A stretch of 31,427 bases of DNA from DASZTV01 sp036268405 (GTDB lineage: Bacteria; Actinomycetota; Actinomycetes; JAFAQI01): assembly GCA_036268405.1 (NCBI GenBank), contig DATAUF010000034.1, positions 1 through 31,427 on the forward strand, written 5' to 3'. The translations under genes were made by a program, and so were the position numbers. This document shows, piece by piece, positions 14,974-21,906 of this stretch. Under the pieces are notes generated by a model. It worked only from the letters and a program-made list of their open reading frames with translations. It was not told the origin of the DNA and searched no databases. Each line of letters opens with the position of its first letter. The first letter of the stretch is position 1.

Positions 14974-15024
14974 GCCGCGATTGCCGCTTGCCGCGCTGGA
15001 GCACGGTTGGCCGGCAATCGCGGC
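14974..15024. repeat. 13-bp perfect inverted repeat, 25-base loop
   Basis: GCCGCGATTGCCG (14974-14986) and CGGCAATCGCGGC (15012-15024) are perfect complements. It lies between the divergent small gene (14859) and arfB (15056), close to the arfB start. Its function is unknown. Confidence 0.6.
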
Positions 15025-15055
15025 CCCTGGGCGCCCCACGAAGCAAAATGGTGGG

Positions 15056-15487
15056 GTGCCTGGGGACCTGCGGGTGAATCCGCGCCTGACGATCCCGGCG
15101 TCCGAGCTGTCGTGGCGCTTCTCGCGCTCATCAGGGCCTGGTGGGCAGTCGGTCAACACGGCCGATTCGCGCGCCGAGCTGTCGTTCGACGTGGCAGGCT
15201 CGCCGACGCTGGGCGGGATCTACCGCGCGCGGGCGCTGGAGCGGCTCAGCGGTCGCCTGGTGGACGGCGTGGTCACGGTGAGCTCGCAGACCGAGCGCTC
15301 GCAGCTGCTCAACCGCGAGGCGGCCATGGAGCGGCTCGCCGCACTGCTGGCCGAGGCCGTCGCGCCACCTCCGCCCGCCCGGCGGCCGACCAAGCCGACC
15401 AAGGGCGCCAAGGAACGCCGCCTGGACTCCAAGAGGCGCCGGGGCCAGAGCAAAGTCTTCCGCCAGCGCCCAACCCCCGACGCCTAG
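15056..15487 (+). CDS. arfB: Alternative ribosome-rescue factor ArfB (peptidyl-tRNA hydrolase, RF-like)
   Basis: 143 residues, the usual size. The catalytic motif SGPGGQSVNTADSR is at about 26-39 (GGQ at 29-31). After the domain come RARALERLSGRLVDG and a long basic tail, RRLDSKRRRGQSKVFRQR, which in this family enters the empty mRNA channel of stalled ribosomes. It releases nascent chains from non-stop ribosomes. GTG 15056 (MPGDLRVNPR) is preferred; a GTG at 15074 would shorten it by six. There is no clear ribosome site, but CAAAAT lies 6 bases upstream. Confidence 0.9.
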   Translation: MPGDLRVNPRLTIPASELSWRFSRSSGPGGQSVNTADSRAELSFDVAGSPTLGGIYRARALERLSGRLVDGVVTVSSQTERSQLLNREAAMERLAALLAEAVAPPPPARRPTKPTKGAKERRLDSKRRRGQSKVFRQRPTPDA

Positions 15488-15494
15488 ATCCCGT

Positions 15495-15588
15495 TCGAAG
15501 TAGCACACAACTGTCGCCGGCCGGCCGCCTGAATCGGACAGCAAGCGTCAAAGAGCCGCCGGGTGCCATGAGTTGTGTGCTACTTCGA
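15495..15588. repeat. 18-bp perfect inverted repeat enclosing 58 bp
   Basis: TCGAAGTAGCACACAACT (15495-15512) and its exact complement (15571-15588) bound a 58-bp centre. The spacing is too wide and there is no T-run for a simple terminator. A miniature mobile or REP-like element is a possibility. The element begins 7 bp after the arfB stop. Confidence 0.8.
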
Positions 15589-15709
15589 GCGTGACGGAGT
15601 GCGGTTTGCCTTGAGCTTGCCGCACGATCTCCGCGTACTTGAGGACCGCGCCCGCGATGCGAGGGTCAGTTCCGGCCTGGCCCTTGTGCACCAGCGGCGA
15701 GTCAGCCAA
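15548..15709 (-). pseudogene. Possible gene remnant or tiny gene of 53 codons
   Basis: On the minus strand a frame from TTG 15709 to TGA 15548 reads MADSPLVHKGQAGTDPRIAG and continues VLKYAEIVRQAQGKPHSV to the stop. Starting two codons further upstream, 29 of 33 consecutive codons end in G or C, the bias of real genes here, and the composition looks protein-like. The last part runs through the right arm of the 18-bp inverted repeat, where the bias fades. No good start or ribosome site exists, and a stop lies just upstream. I read it as a decayed fragment whose parent gene I do not recognise. Confidence 0.35.
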
Positions 15710-15733
15710 GAACCGGTCACCGGATCATTGAAC

Positions 15734-15761
15734 CGAATCCGCTGTCATAACGCCGGATTCG
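15734..15761 (-). terminator. Hairpin after qcrB, candidate terminator
   Basis: CGAATCCG (15734-15741) and CGGATTCG (15754-15761) form an 8-bp stem with a 12-base loop, 22 bp past the qcrB stop. There is no T-tract, as is common for actinobacterial terminators. Confidence 0.45.
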
Positions 15762-15782
15762 CTTCACAAACCGAAAGCCGGG

Positions 15783-17462
15783 TTAGTCCTCGGGGTGAGG
15801 CTGGGAGTCGGGCACGGTCTCGCGGGTCTCGTCCCAGAACGCCTCGAGCTTGCCACGCACCTTGGCGGCGATCGCGACTGGCCGGGTAATGCCTTCTGCG
15901 GCCTCGTCGACCGCCTGGTGGCCGTTGCCGGACGTGATGGCCGCGTGACCGTTGTGCCCGTGGTCATAGCCGATCTGCTTGGCGAGGACCGCGGCCTTGT
16001 CCGCCGGCAGCGGGATGTCCGCCTCGACGTACGCCCCCGAAGGCAGCCTTCGGATGATTCCGCTCTCGACTCCGTGATGCAGCTTCTTCTCGTCCTCGTG
16101 CTGGAGCCCGAGACAGATCCGTTTGGTGATGTTGAACGACAGCGGTGGCAGCGCGATCAGCAGGAACCGCAGCACCCACGTCGTCGCCTGCAGCGACCAG
16201 TGGAAGGTGCTCGCGAGGATGTCGTTGGCGCCACCGGTCACGAGGACCATGTAGAAGACCAGGGACATCACGCCGAGACCGGTTCGGACCGGTACGTCGC
16301 GCGGCCGGTCGAGCAGGTTGTGGTAGCCGGTGTCCTTCGTGACCCACGACTCGATCGCGGGATAGAGCGCGATCAGGTTGAACATGATCCCCGGGATGAT
16401 CACGCCCGGAATGAGGATGTTCCAGCTGATCGTGTGATGCCAGATATGGGTTTCCCAGTTGGGCATCATGCGCAGCGAGCCCTCGAGGAACAGGATGTAC
16501 CAGTCGGGCTGTGAGCCCGCCGACACCTGTCCTGCGTTGTACGGCCCGTAGAGCCACACCGGGTTGATCTGGGCGAACGCGCTGAGCGCGGTGACCATGC
16601 CGAAGACCATGAAGAAGAAGCCGTTGGTCTTGAGGAAGAAGCCCGGGTAGAACTTCGTCCCGATCACGGTGTCCTCGGTCTTGCCGACACCGGGGAAGTC
16701 GGTGTGCTTCTGGTGCCAGAGGATCATCATGTGCGCGGCGATCAGCGCGAGCAGGATGCCCGGGATCAGCAGCACGTGGATGATGAACAGCCGCGAGATG
16801 ATGTCGGTTCCGGGATATTTCGCGCCGAACAGGAAGTAGCAGACGTACGTCCCGACGACAGGGATCGACTCCGCCACCGAATATGCGATCCGCAGGCCGG
16901 TGCCCGACAGCAGGTCGTCCGGGAGCGAGTAGCCGCAGAACCCCTCGAGGATGCCGAGGATCAGCAGGATCGTGCCGATGTGCCAGTTGACCGTGCGCGG
17001 CTTGCGGAACGCTCCGGTGAAGAACACCCGGAACATGTGTACGACGATCGACGTCACGAACAGCAGCGCTGCCCAGTGGTGGATCTGCCGCATCAGCAGG
17101 CCACCGCGGACGTCGAACGAGATGTGCAGCGTCGAGGCGTACGCCTCGGTCATCTGGACTCCGCGCAGCGGCTGGTAGCTGCCGTGGTAGACCACCGGCT
17201 GCTGGCTGGCGTGGAAGAACAGCGTCAGGTAGGTGCCGGACAGCAGCAGGATGACGAAGCTGTAGAGGGCGATCTCGCCGAGCATGAACGACCAGTGGTC
17301 CGGAAAGACCTTGTCCATGCTGCGCTTGAGAAAGTTCGCCGAGCCGAAGCGGTCGTCGACGTACTTCAGCGTGGTGCGGGTCGCCTTCTCCGCCGCGCCC
17401 TGGTTCTCCGGACGCGTAGGCGCGGGACCCGTTGCGTCGTCAGAGTTCTTTGGCGCGCTCAT
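15783..17462 (-). CDS. qcrB: Cytochrome bc1 complex cytochrome b subunit
   Basis: 559 residues with eight or more membrane helices. The heme-binding helix HWAALLFVTSIVVHMFRVF and a second His pair (HVLLIPGILLALIAAHMMILWH) are present. The Qo-site motif appears as PDWY (SQPDWYILFLEG) rather than PEWY, a common actinobacterial variant. The long C-terminal cytoplasmic extension is typical of the phylum. It oxidises menaquinol and moves protons within the bc1-aa3 supercomplex. ATG 17462 follows the qcrA stop by 52 bp. It is the last gene of ctaE-qcrC-qcrA-qcrB. Confidence 0.97.
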   Translation of the reverse strand: MSAPKNSDDATGPAPTRPENQGAAEKATRTTLKYVDDRFGSANFLKRSMDKVFPDHWSFMLGEIALYSFVILLLSGTYLTLFFHASQQPVVYHGSYQPLRGVQMTEAYASTLHISFDVRGGLLMRQIHHWAALLFVTSIVVHMFRVFFTGAFRKPRTVNWHIGTILLILGILEGFCGYSLPDDLLSGTGLRIAYSVAESIPVVGTYVCYFLFGAKYPGTDIISRLFIIHVLLIPGILLALIAAHMMILWHQKHTDFPGVGKTEDTVIGTKFYPGFFLKTNGFFFMVFGMVTALSAFAQINPVWLYGPYNAGQVSAGSQPDWYILFLEGSLRMMPNWETHIWHHTISWNILIPGVIIPGIMFNLIALYPAIESWVTKDTGYHNLLDRPRDVPVRTGLGVMSLVFYMVLVTGGANDILASTFHWSLQATTWVLRFLLIALPPLSFNITKRICLGLQHEDEKKLHHGVESGIIRRLPSGAYVEADIPLPADKAAVLAKQIGYDHGHNGHAAITSGNGHQAVDEAAEGITRPVAIAAKVRGKLEAFWDETRETVPDSQPHPED

Positions 17463-17514
17463 ACCGAGGCCCCCGCGGAGTCGTGGAGCGAAGCGGAGCG
17501 AGTTCGTGGGGTGA

Positions 17515-18525
17515 TCATCTGCGCTCCCAGAAGCTCGGGCCGACAGCTTGTGAGTAGTTGCCGCGGGCGACGAAGTAGCCCTCGGGGTCGACCGAGATCC
17601 CCAGCTGCGGCAACGGGCGCGCGGCAGGGCCGAAGATCACTTTCGCGTCGCGCGCCATGTCGAAGGTCGACTGGTGGCACGGGCAGAGCAGGTTGTGCGT
17701 CTGCTGTTCGTAGAGGCTGATCGGACAGCCGGCGTGCGTACAGATCTTGGAGTACGCCACGTGGTTTTCGGCGCCGAGCTTGATCTCCTTCTCGGACAGG
17801 ATCTGCCCAGGTCCGAAGCGGATCAGCATCGTCGGCGCGAGCGCGAAGTCATCGACGTCGGTGAAGCCCTCGGGCATCACGGTCTTGACGCCACCGATCT
17901 CCAGGTCGCCGAGCTTGACCGGGAGCTTGGTGTCGAGGTCGACCAGGCGCTTGCCTTCCGCCCAGCCGGTGATCAGCAGGCTTCTGCCGGGCAGTGGACC
18001 GAGGTCACGCAGCATGATCACCAGCGGCAACGGGAACAGCCCGAGCGCCCCGAGCAGCGTGCGGCGAAGGATCTTGTAGCGACCGAGGCCCATGTCGTCC
18101 ACGCCGGCTAGCAGCGTGTTCTCGGCCTCGATCTCCTCGGGCTCGGTGGAGTGGAAGTCGTGGCGGTCCTGGATCGCCTTCTCATGCGGCAGCAGGTTCT
18201 TCGCCCAGACGATGAAGCCACCGCCGATCGCGAACAGTGCGATCGCGAGGCTGCCGCCGAGGGCGTAGTTGCTGTACTGCCCGAGCTTGTCGTGGATCGA
18301 GATCGTCAGGTACGCGACGACGAAGAAGATCGACATCACGATGCCGACACCGAACAGTGTCGCGACCTGAATCTCGGCGAAGCGCTCCTCTTCCGGGCTC
18401 TCGGCCTCTTGCTCGGAGTACGACTTCGCGGCCCCTGACTCCGCTACCGCCGGGTCCGCCCCATCGGTCGGACGCCGCCCGACCTGGCGCTTCGGGCGCC
18501 CGCCGGCGCCGCTGCTCTCGCTCAT
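17515..18525 (-). CDS. qcrA: Cytochrome bc1 complex Rieske iron-sulfur subunit
   Basis: 336 residues. The N-terminal 50 are hydrophilic, followed by three membrane helices (about 52-74, 86-108, 156-172) as in actinobacterial QcrA. The Rieske cluster boxes are CTHAGC (262-267; ligands C262 and H264) and CPCHQS (281-286; ligands C281 and H284), with C267/C283 for the disulfide. It passes electrons from menaquinol to QcrC. ATG 18525 overlaps the qcrC stop (ATGA); an upstream in-frame start at 18582 is not needed. Confidence 0.97.
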   Translation of the reverse strand: MSESSGAGGRPKRQVGRRPTDGADPAVAESGAAKSYSEQEAESPEEERFAEIQVATLFGVGIVMSIFFVVAYLTISIHDKLGQYSNYALGGSLAIALFAIGGGFIVWAKNLLPHEKAIQDRHDFHSTEPEEIEAENTLLAGVDDMGLGRYKILRRTLLGALGLFPLPLVIMLRDLGPLPGRSLLITGWAEGKRLVDLDTKLPVKLGDLEIGGVKTVMPEGFTDVDDFALAPTMLIRFGPGQILSEKEIKLGAENHVAYSKICTHAGCPISLYEQQTHNLLCPCHQSTFDMARDAKVIFGPAARPLPQLGISVDPEGYFVARGNYSQAVGPSFWERR

Positions 18526-19364
18526 ACCTTGGAGCCGATCCACATCGTGATGATCACGAGTCCGCCGATGCCGACGAGCCATGCGACGGCGGTCTCCGTG
18601 ACCGGACCGACGCGGCCGAGGCCGGCGCCACCGGGGTTGGGCTCGGCCTTGATCGTCTCGACGTAGTTGATGATCGCGAGCTTCTGCGACGGAGTGATCT
18701 GCTTGTCACCGAAGACCGGCATGTTCTCCGGTCCGGTGATCATCGCCTCGTAGATCTGCTTCGGCGTCGCATCGGACAGCGACGGCGCGTACTTGCCGTA
18801 CGTCAGCGCGCCGCCCGAGCCGGCGAAGTTGTGGCACTGCGCGCAGTTGGTGCGGAACAGCGCACCGCCGTACGCCACGTCCGCGCTCTGGTAGTTGAGG
18901 TTGGTCGGCTCGGCGGGGCCGGCACCGAGGCTGGCGACGTACGCCGCGATGTCCTGGATGTCCTGGGCGTTGAAGCGCGGGTCGGGGCGCTTCTGCGGCG
19001 CCTCGGCACCTTCCTGCTGTAGCGGCATGCGGCCGGTGCTCATCTGGAAGTCCACCGCCGAAGCGCCGGCTCCGATCAGGCTCGGCGCGATGGCCCCGCC
19101 CTCGCCGTTGAGGCCGTGGCAGGTGGCGCAGCCCTGCAGGAACAGCGCGCGGCCGCGCTGGATGGCCGGGTCGTTGTTCGAGGCGGAGGAGGCGGCAGGC
19201 GCAAAGCCGGCGTACAGCGTGCCGACGGTGCCGAGCGCGGCGACCAGGACGCCGAGGGACGCGATCCGGCGGCGACGGGAGCGGCGGGGACGCATGACAG
19301 CGGCCTCGGACCCGGGCGTCTCGGCCGCGTTTTCTGGGCTGGTCACGTTCTCCACTTCCGTCAC
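18522..19364 (-). CDS. qcrC: Cytochrome bc1 complex diheme cytochrome c subunit
   Basis: 280 residues. A basic stretch (RPRRSRRRR) precedes a membrane helix at about 34-53. Two class I cytochrome c domains follow, with heme motifs CATCH (79-83) and CAQCH (174-178). Methionines in GRMPL and NMPVFG are likely axial ligands. A C-terminal helix (about 258-276) re-anchors it. In actinobacteria this protein replaces soluble cytochrome c by wiring bc1 directly to CtaC. The GTG start overlaps the ctaE stop. Confidence 0.97.
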   Translation of the reverse strand: MTEVENVTSPENAAETPGSEAAVMRPRRSRRRRIASLGVLVAALGTVGTLYAGFAPAASSASNNDPAIQRGRALFLQGCATCHGLNGEGGAIAPSLIGAGASAVDFQMSTGRMPLQQEGAEAPQKRPDPRFNAQDIQDIAAYVASLGAGPAEPTNLNYQSADVAYGGALFRTNCAQCHNFAGSGGALTYGKYAPSLSDATPKQIYEAMITGPENMPVFGDKQITPSQKLAIINYVETIKAEPNPGGAGLGRVGPVTETAVAWLVGIGGLVIITMWIGSKV

Positions 19365-19954
19365 TTGATCAGGTAGATGATCGTGAACAGGCCGATCCAG
19401 ACGATGTCGACGAAGTGCCAGTAGTACGACACGACGATCGCGGCAGTCGCCTGAGCGTGGTTGAACTTGCCGTAGGTCGTACGCAGCAAGAGCAGGACGA
19501 ACGCGATCAGTCCGCCGAGGACGTGCAGTCCGTGGAAGCCGGTCGTCAGGTAGTAGACCGAGCCATAACCGCTGGTCGCGAGCGAGAAGTTGTTGTGTAC
19601 GAAGTACTCGAAGGACTGGCCGCCGATGAACACCGCGCCCATGAAGAACGTGACCATGAACCAGAAGCGCAGCTTCTGCACGTCGCCGCGCTCAGCAGCG
19701 AACACGCCGAGCTGGCAGGTCACGCTGGAGAGCACCAGGATGATCGTGAACGGCGCCGCGGTCTTGAGGTCGAGCACGACGCCCTTGGCCGGCCAGTTGG
19801 GCTCGTTGACTGCCCGGATCGTGAAGTACATCGCGAACAGTGCCGCGAAGAACATCAGCTCCGAGGACAGCCAGACGATGACGCCGACGCTGAGCAGGTT
19901 CGGACGGTTGAGCGCGCCATGTGGGCGGTGCTCGACCGCGCTTGCGGTGGCCAC
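19361..19954 (-). CDS. ctaE: Cytochrome c oxidase (aa3) subunit III
   Basis: 197 residues with five membrane helices. SSELMFFAALFAMYF carries the conserved Glu region of subunit III, and GFHGLHVLGGLIAF and the ending YWHFVDIVWIGLFTIIYL are the family blocks. It stabilises subunit I and sustains proton pumping. It is the first gene of the minus-strand operon with qcrCAB, starting at GTG 19954 with no clear ribosome site. It lies 87 bp from a divergent receiver-like gene. Confidence 0.96.
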   Translation of the reverse strand: MATASAVEHRPHGALNRPNLLSVGVIVWLSSELMFFAALFAMYFTIRAVNEPNWPAKGVVLDLKTAAPFTIILVLSSVTCQLGVFAAERGDVQKLRFWFMVTFFMGAVFIGGQSFEYFVHNNFSLATSGYGSVYYLTTGFHGLHVLGGLIAFVLLLLRTTYGKFNHAQATAAIVVSYYWHFVDIVWIGLFTIIYLIK

Positions 19955-20029
19955 GCGGTGATTCTTGCAGCCCCCTTAACCCGCGCGTGCGTGACCCCCT
20001 CCCGAGAGTCGCTGGGCGTGTCGAACACT

Positions 20030-20035
20030 TACTAT
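20030..20035 (+). promoter_or_regulatory. Leaderless -10 box (TACTAT)
   Basis: TACTAT, then TCGGGA (6 bases), then the ATG at 20042. This is the best -10 match of the series. Confidence 0.6.
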
Positions 20036-20041
20036 TCGGGA

Positions 20042-20464
20042 ATGCAGGATGCCCCCGCCACGCCGCGTCGTCTCAACGTGCTCGTCTACGCGAGCAACCC
20101 GCAGACGACCGACCGGGTGATCCGGGCACTCGGCGAGCACCCGTCGCCCGAGGTGTCGATCGACGTCGTCGCGCTCGACACCGACCGCCTCGTCATGGCC
20201 AGGCTCGACGCCGGCGGCATCGACCTTGCGATCCTCGACGGTGAGGCCGCCCCGAGCGGCGGGATGGGCCTCGCTCGCCAGATCAAGGACGAGATCGACT
20301 CGCCGCCGCCCGTCGTACTGATCGTCGGCCGTCGCGACGACGCCTGGCTCGCGAGCTGGTCGCGCGCCGAAGCGGTGGTCCCCCACCCGGTCGACGCCGT
20401 CACACTCGCCGCAGCCGTCAACTCGCTGATCGAGGGCCTTCCCGACCTCGCTCCCGCTCACTAG
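20042..20464 (+). CDS. Degenerate response-regulator receiver-like protein
   Basis: 140 residues with the alternating strand-helix pattern of a CheY-like receiver: LNVLVYASNP (strand 1), DLAILDGEA (strand 3, D66 in the phosphorylation position) and PVVLIVGRRDD (strand 4). The usual acidic pair after strand 1 is replaced by AS/N, and the usual lysine after strand 5 appears as VPHPVD. Mg-dependent phosphorylation is therefore doubtful. No output domain follows. Similar small proteins lie between ctaE and trpD in other actinobacteria as far as I recall. It is followed 7 bp later by trpD. Confidence 0.72.
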   Translation: MQDAPATPRRLNVLVYASNPQTTDRVIRALGEHPSPEVSIDVVALDTDRLVMARLDAGGIDLAILDGEAAPSGGMGLARQIKDEIDSPPPVVLIVGRRDDAWLASWSRAEAVVPHPVDAVTLAAAVNSLIEGLPDLAPAH

Positions 20465-20471
20465 CGCCGTC

Positions 20472-21521
20472 ATGGCTAGCGGTCAGAGCTGGCCGAGCCT
20501 GCTGTCGAGGCTGCTGGCGAGGGAGTCGCTGAGCGCCCCGGATACGTCCTGGGCGATGTCCGAGATCATGTCTGGCGGTGCAACGTCGGCGCAGATCGCC
20601 GCGTTTGCTGTCGCGCTGCGGGCGAAGCAGGAGACGGCCGCCGAGATCGGCGGCCTGGTCGCCGGGATGCTCGACCACGCCGAGCCACTGTCGATCGACC
20701 AGCGGGTCGTCGACACCTGTGGCACCGGCGGTGATCGAGCGGCAACGGTGAACATCTCCACGCTGTCCGCCCTGGTCGTACGCGGTGCCGGTGCGACGGT
20801 GGTCAAGCACGGCAACCGGGCGGCCTCTTCTGCGTGCGGATCCGCGGATCTGCTCGAAGAGTTCGGTGTCGTGATCGACCTGCCGCCCGCGGCTGTGGCT
20901 GCCTGCATCGCGAAGGCAGGCATCGGGTTCTGTTTCGCTCGGGTGTTCCACCCGGCGCTGCGCTACGCCGGGGATGCTCGTGGCGAGATCGGCGTACCGA
21001 CGTTCTTCAACATCCTCGGCCCGCTCACGAACCCTTCCCGTCCGGCAGCCCAAGCCGTCGGGGTTGCTCACGAGCCACTCGCCGTTGTCATGGCGGGCGT
21101 GCTCGCCGAGCGGGGAACCGATGCGCTGGTCTTCCGCGGCACCGACGGGCTCGATGAGCTGTCGGTAAGTGCGCCGTCGCGGGTGTGGGTGGTCTCCGGC
21201 GGTCAGATCCGCGAGGACATTCTCGACCCGGCCGCCCTTGGGATCCCGACGGCGGCGCCCGACGCGTTGCGGGGCGGCGACGCCGCACTCAACGCGGCGA
21301 TCAGCCGACGGTTCCTCGACGGCGCAGCCGGAGCGGTGCGCGACGCGGTGCTGCTCAACGCGGCCGCCGGCTTGGTGGCGTACGACGGGCCAACGGCCGC
21401 GCCGGTCGCCGATCAGATTGCCGCAGCGATGCCGCGGGCTGCCGAAGCCCTCGACTCCGGCGCTGCTGCCACGGCCCTGGAGACCTGGATCAGCGCCAGC
21501 AAATCCGCCGCTGCTGGTTAG
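20472..21521 (+). CDS. trpD: Anthranilate phosphoribosyltransferase
   Basis: 349 residues. Family motifs are complete: DTCGTGGD (81-88, PRPP binding), NISTLSALV, KHGNRAASS (112-120), PTFFNILGPLTNP and the metal-binding DGLDE. It joins anthranilate to PRPP in tryptophan synthesis. It stands apart from other trp genes, as in M. tuberculosis (Rv2192c). ATG 20472 lies just after the receiver-like gene. Its stop overlaps that of the convergent Lrp-like gene by 4 bp. Confidence 0.97.
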   Translation: MASGQSWPSLLSRLLARESLSAPDTSWAMSEIMSGGATSAQIAAFAVALRAKQETAAEIGGLVAGMLDHAEPLSIDQRVVDTCGTGGDRAATVNISTLSALVVRGAGATVVKHGNRAASSACGSADLLEEFGVVIDLPPAAVAACIAKAGIGFCFARVFHPALRYAGDARGEIGVPTFFNILGPLTNPSRPAAQAVGVAHEPLAVVMAGVLAERGTDALVFRGTDGLDELSVSAPSRVWVVSGGQIREDILDPAALGIPTAAPDALRGGDAALNAAISRRFLDGAAGAVRDAVLLNAAAGLVAYDGPTAAPVADQIAAAMPRAAEALDSGAAATALETWISASKSAAAG

Positions 21522-21793
21522 TCGCCGATCGAGAAGGCGGCCTCGAGGTCGTGCCGGGAGTAGGCGCGGAACGCCACGTGGGTTTCGGTCGCAACGACAC
21601 CCGCGACCTTGTTGAGCTTGTCCGCGACGACGGCCGCGATCTCCTCGTGGGAGCGCACTCGCACCATCGCGATCAGATCGATCTCACCGGTCACCGAATA
21701 GACCTCGCTGACGCCCGGGATCGCGGCGATCTGCTCGGCGACCTCACCGATCCGGTCGACAGCGGCAGAGATGAACACGATCGCGGTAATCAC
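21518..21793 (-). CDS. Stand-alone Lrp/AsnC ligand-binding (RAM) domain protein
   Basis: 91 residues starting MITAIVFISAAVDRIGEVAEQI, then IPGVSEVYSVTGEIDLIAMVRV, the classic alpha-beta RAM fold with the glycine-rich ligand region. The helix-turn-helix half of Lrp is absent, so it cannot bind DNA in the usual way. Such short forms assemble into octamers or pair with full-length Lrp proteins and bind amino acids. Position beside trpD invites an amino-acid-sensing role (inference). The GTG start has TAGGGT 7 bases upstream. Confidence 0.87.
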   Translation of the reverse strand: MITAIVFISAAVDRIGEVAEQIAAIPGVSEVYSVTGEIDLIAMVRVRSHEEIAAVVADKLNKVAGVVATETHVAFRAYSRHDLEAAFSIGD

Positions 21794-21800
21794 GCTTCGG

Positions 21801-21806
21801 ACCCTA
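21801..21806 (-). promoter_or_regulatory. Leaderless -10 box (TAGGGT)
   Basis: On the minus strand TAGGGT, 7 bases, then the GTG at 21793. The nearest GCAATGTGACATTGC palindrome begins 22 bp further upstream, at the -35 edge. Confidence 0.5.
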
Positions 21807-21828
21807 CCCACCACCCCACGATGTGCCA

Positions 21829-21900
21829 GCAATGTGACATTGCCCGCGGAAATCAGGGGTCCAAGAGCTATTTCTGGGGGGCAATGTGACATTGCCCGCG
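21829..21900. repeat. Two identical 20-bp repeats, each with a 15-bp palindrome, 52 bp apart
   Basis: The 20-base block at 21829-21848 recurs exactly at 21881-21900. Each begins with GCAATGTGACATTGC, a 7+1+7 palindrome, followed by CCGCG. Between them GAAAT (21849-21853) and ATTTC (21870-21874) can pair. The pair lies between the end of the exonuclease gene and the Lrp-like gene. Operator pair and REP/miniature-element readings are both possible. Confidence 0.85.
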
Positions 21901-21906
21901 CAAGGG

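Noticed and set aside
14860..15159. Longer N-terminus for the small minus-strand gene at 14653-14859
   Set aside because: The extension crosses the arfB start and both inverted repeats; a good ribosome site precedes ATG 14859.
15575..15889. 104-residue plus-strand open frame after arfB
   Set aside because: No ribosome site, mixed composition, and it runs into qcrB antisense.
17463..17514. Direct repeats of GGAGCG in the qcrA-qcrB spacer
   Set aside because: Short GC-rich repeats like these are frequent in actinobacterial spacers and no clear stem or site could be defended.
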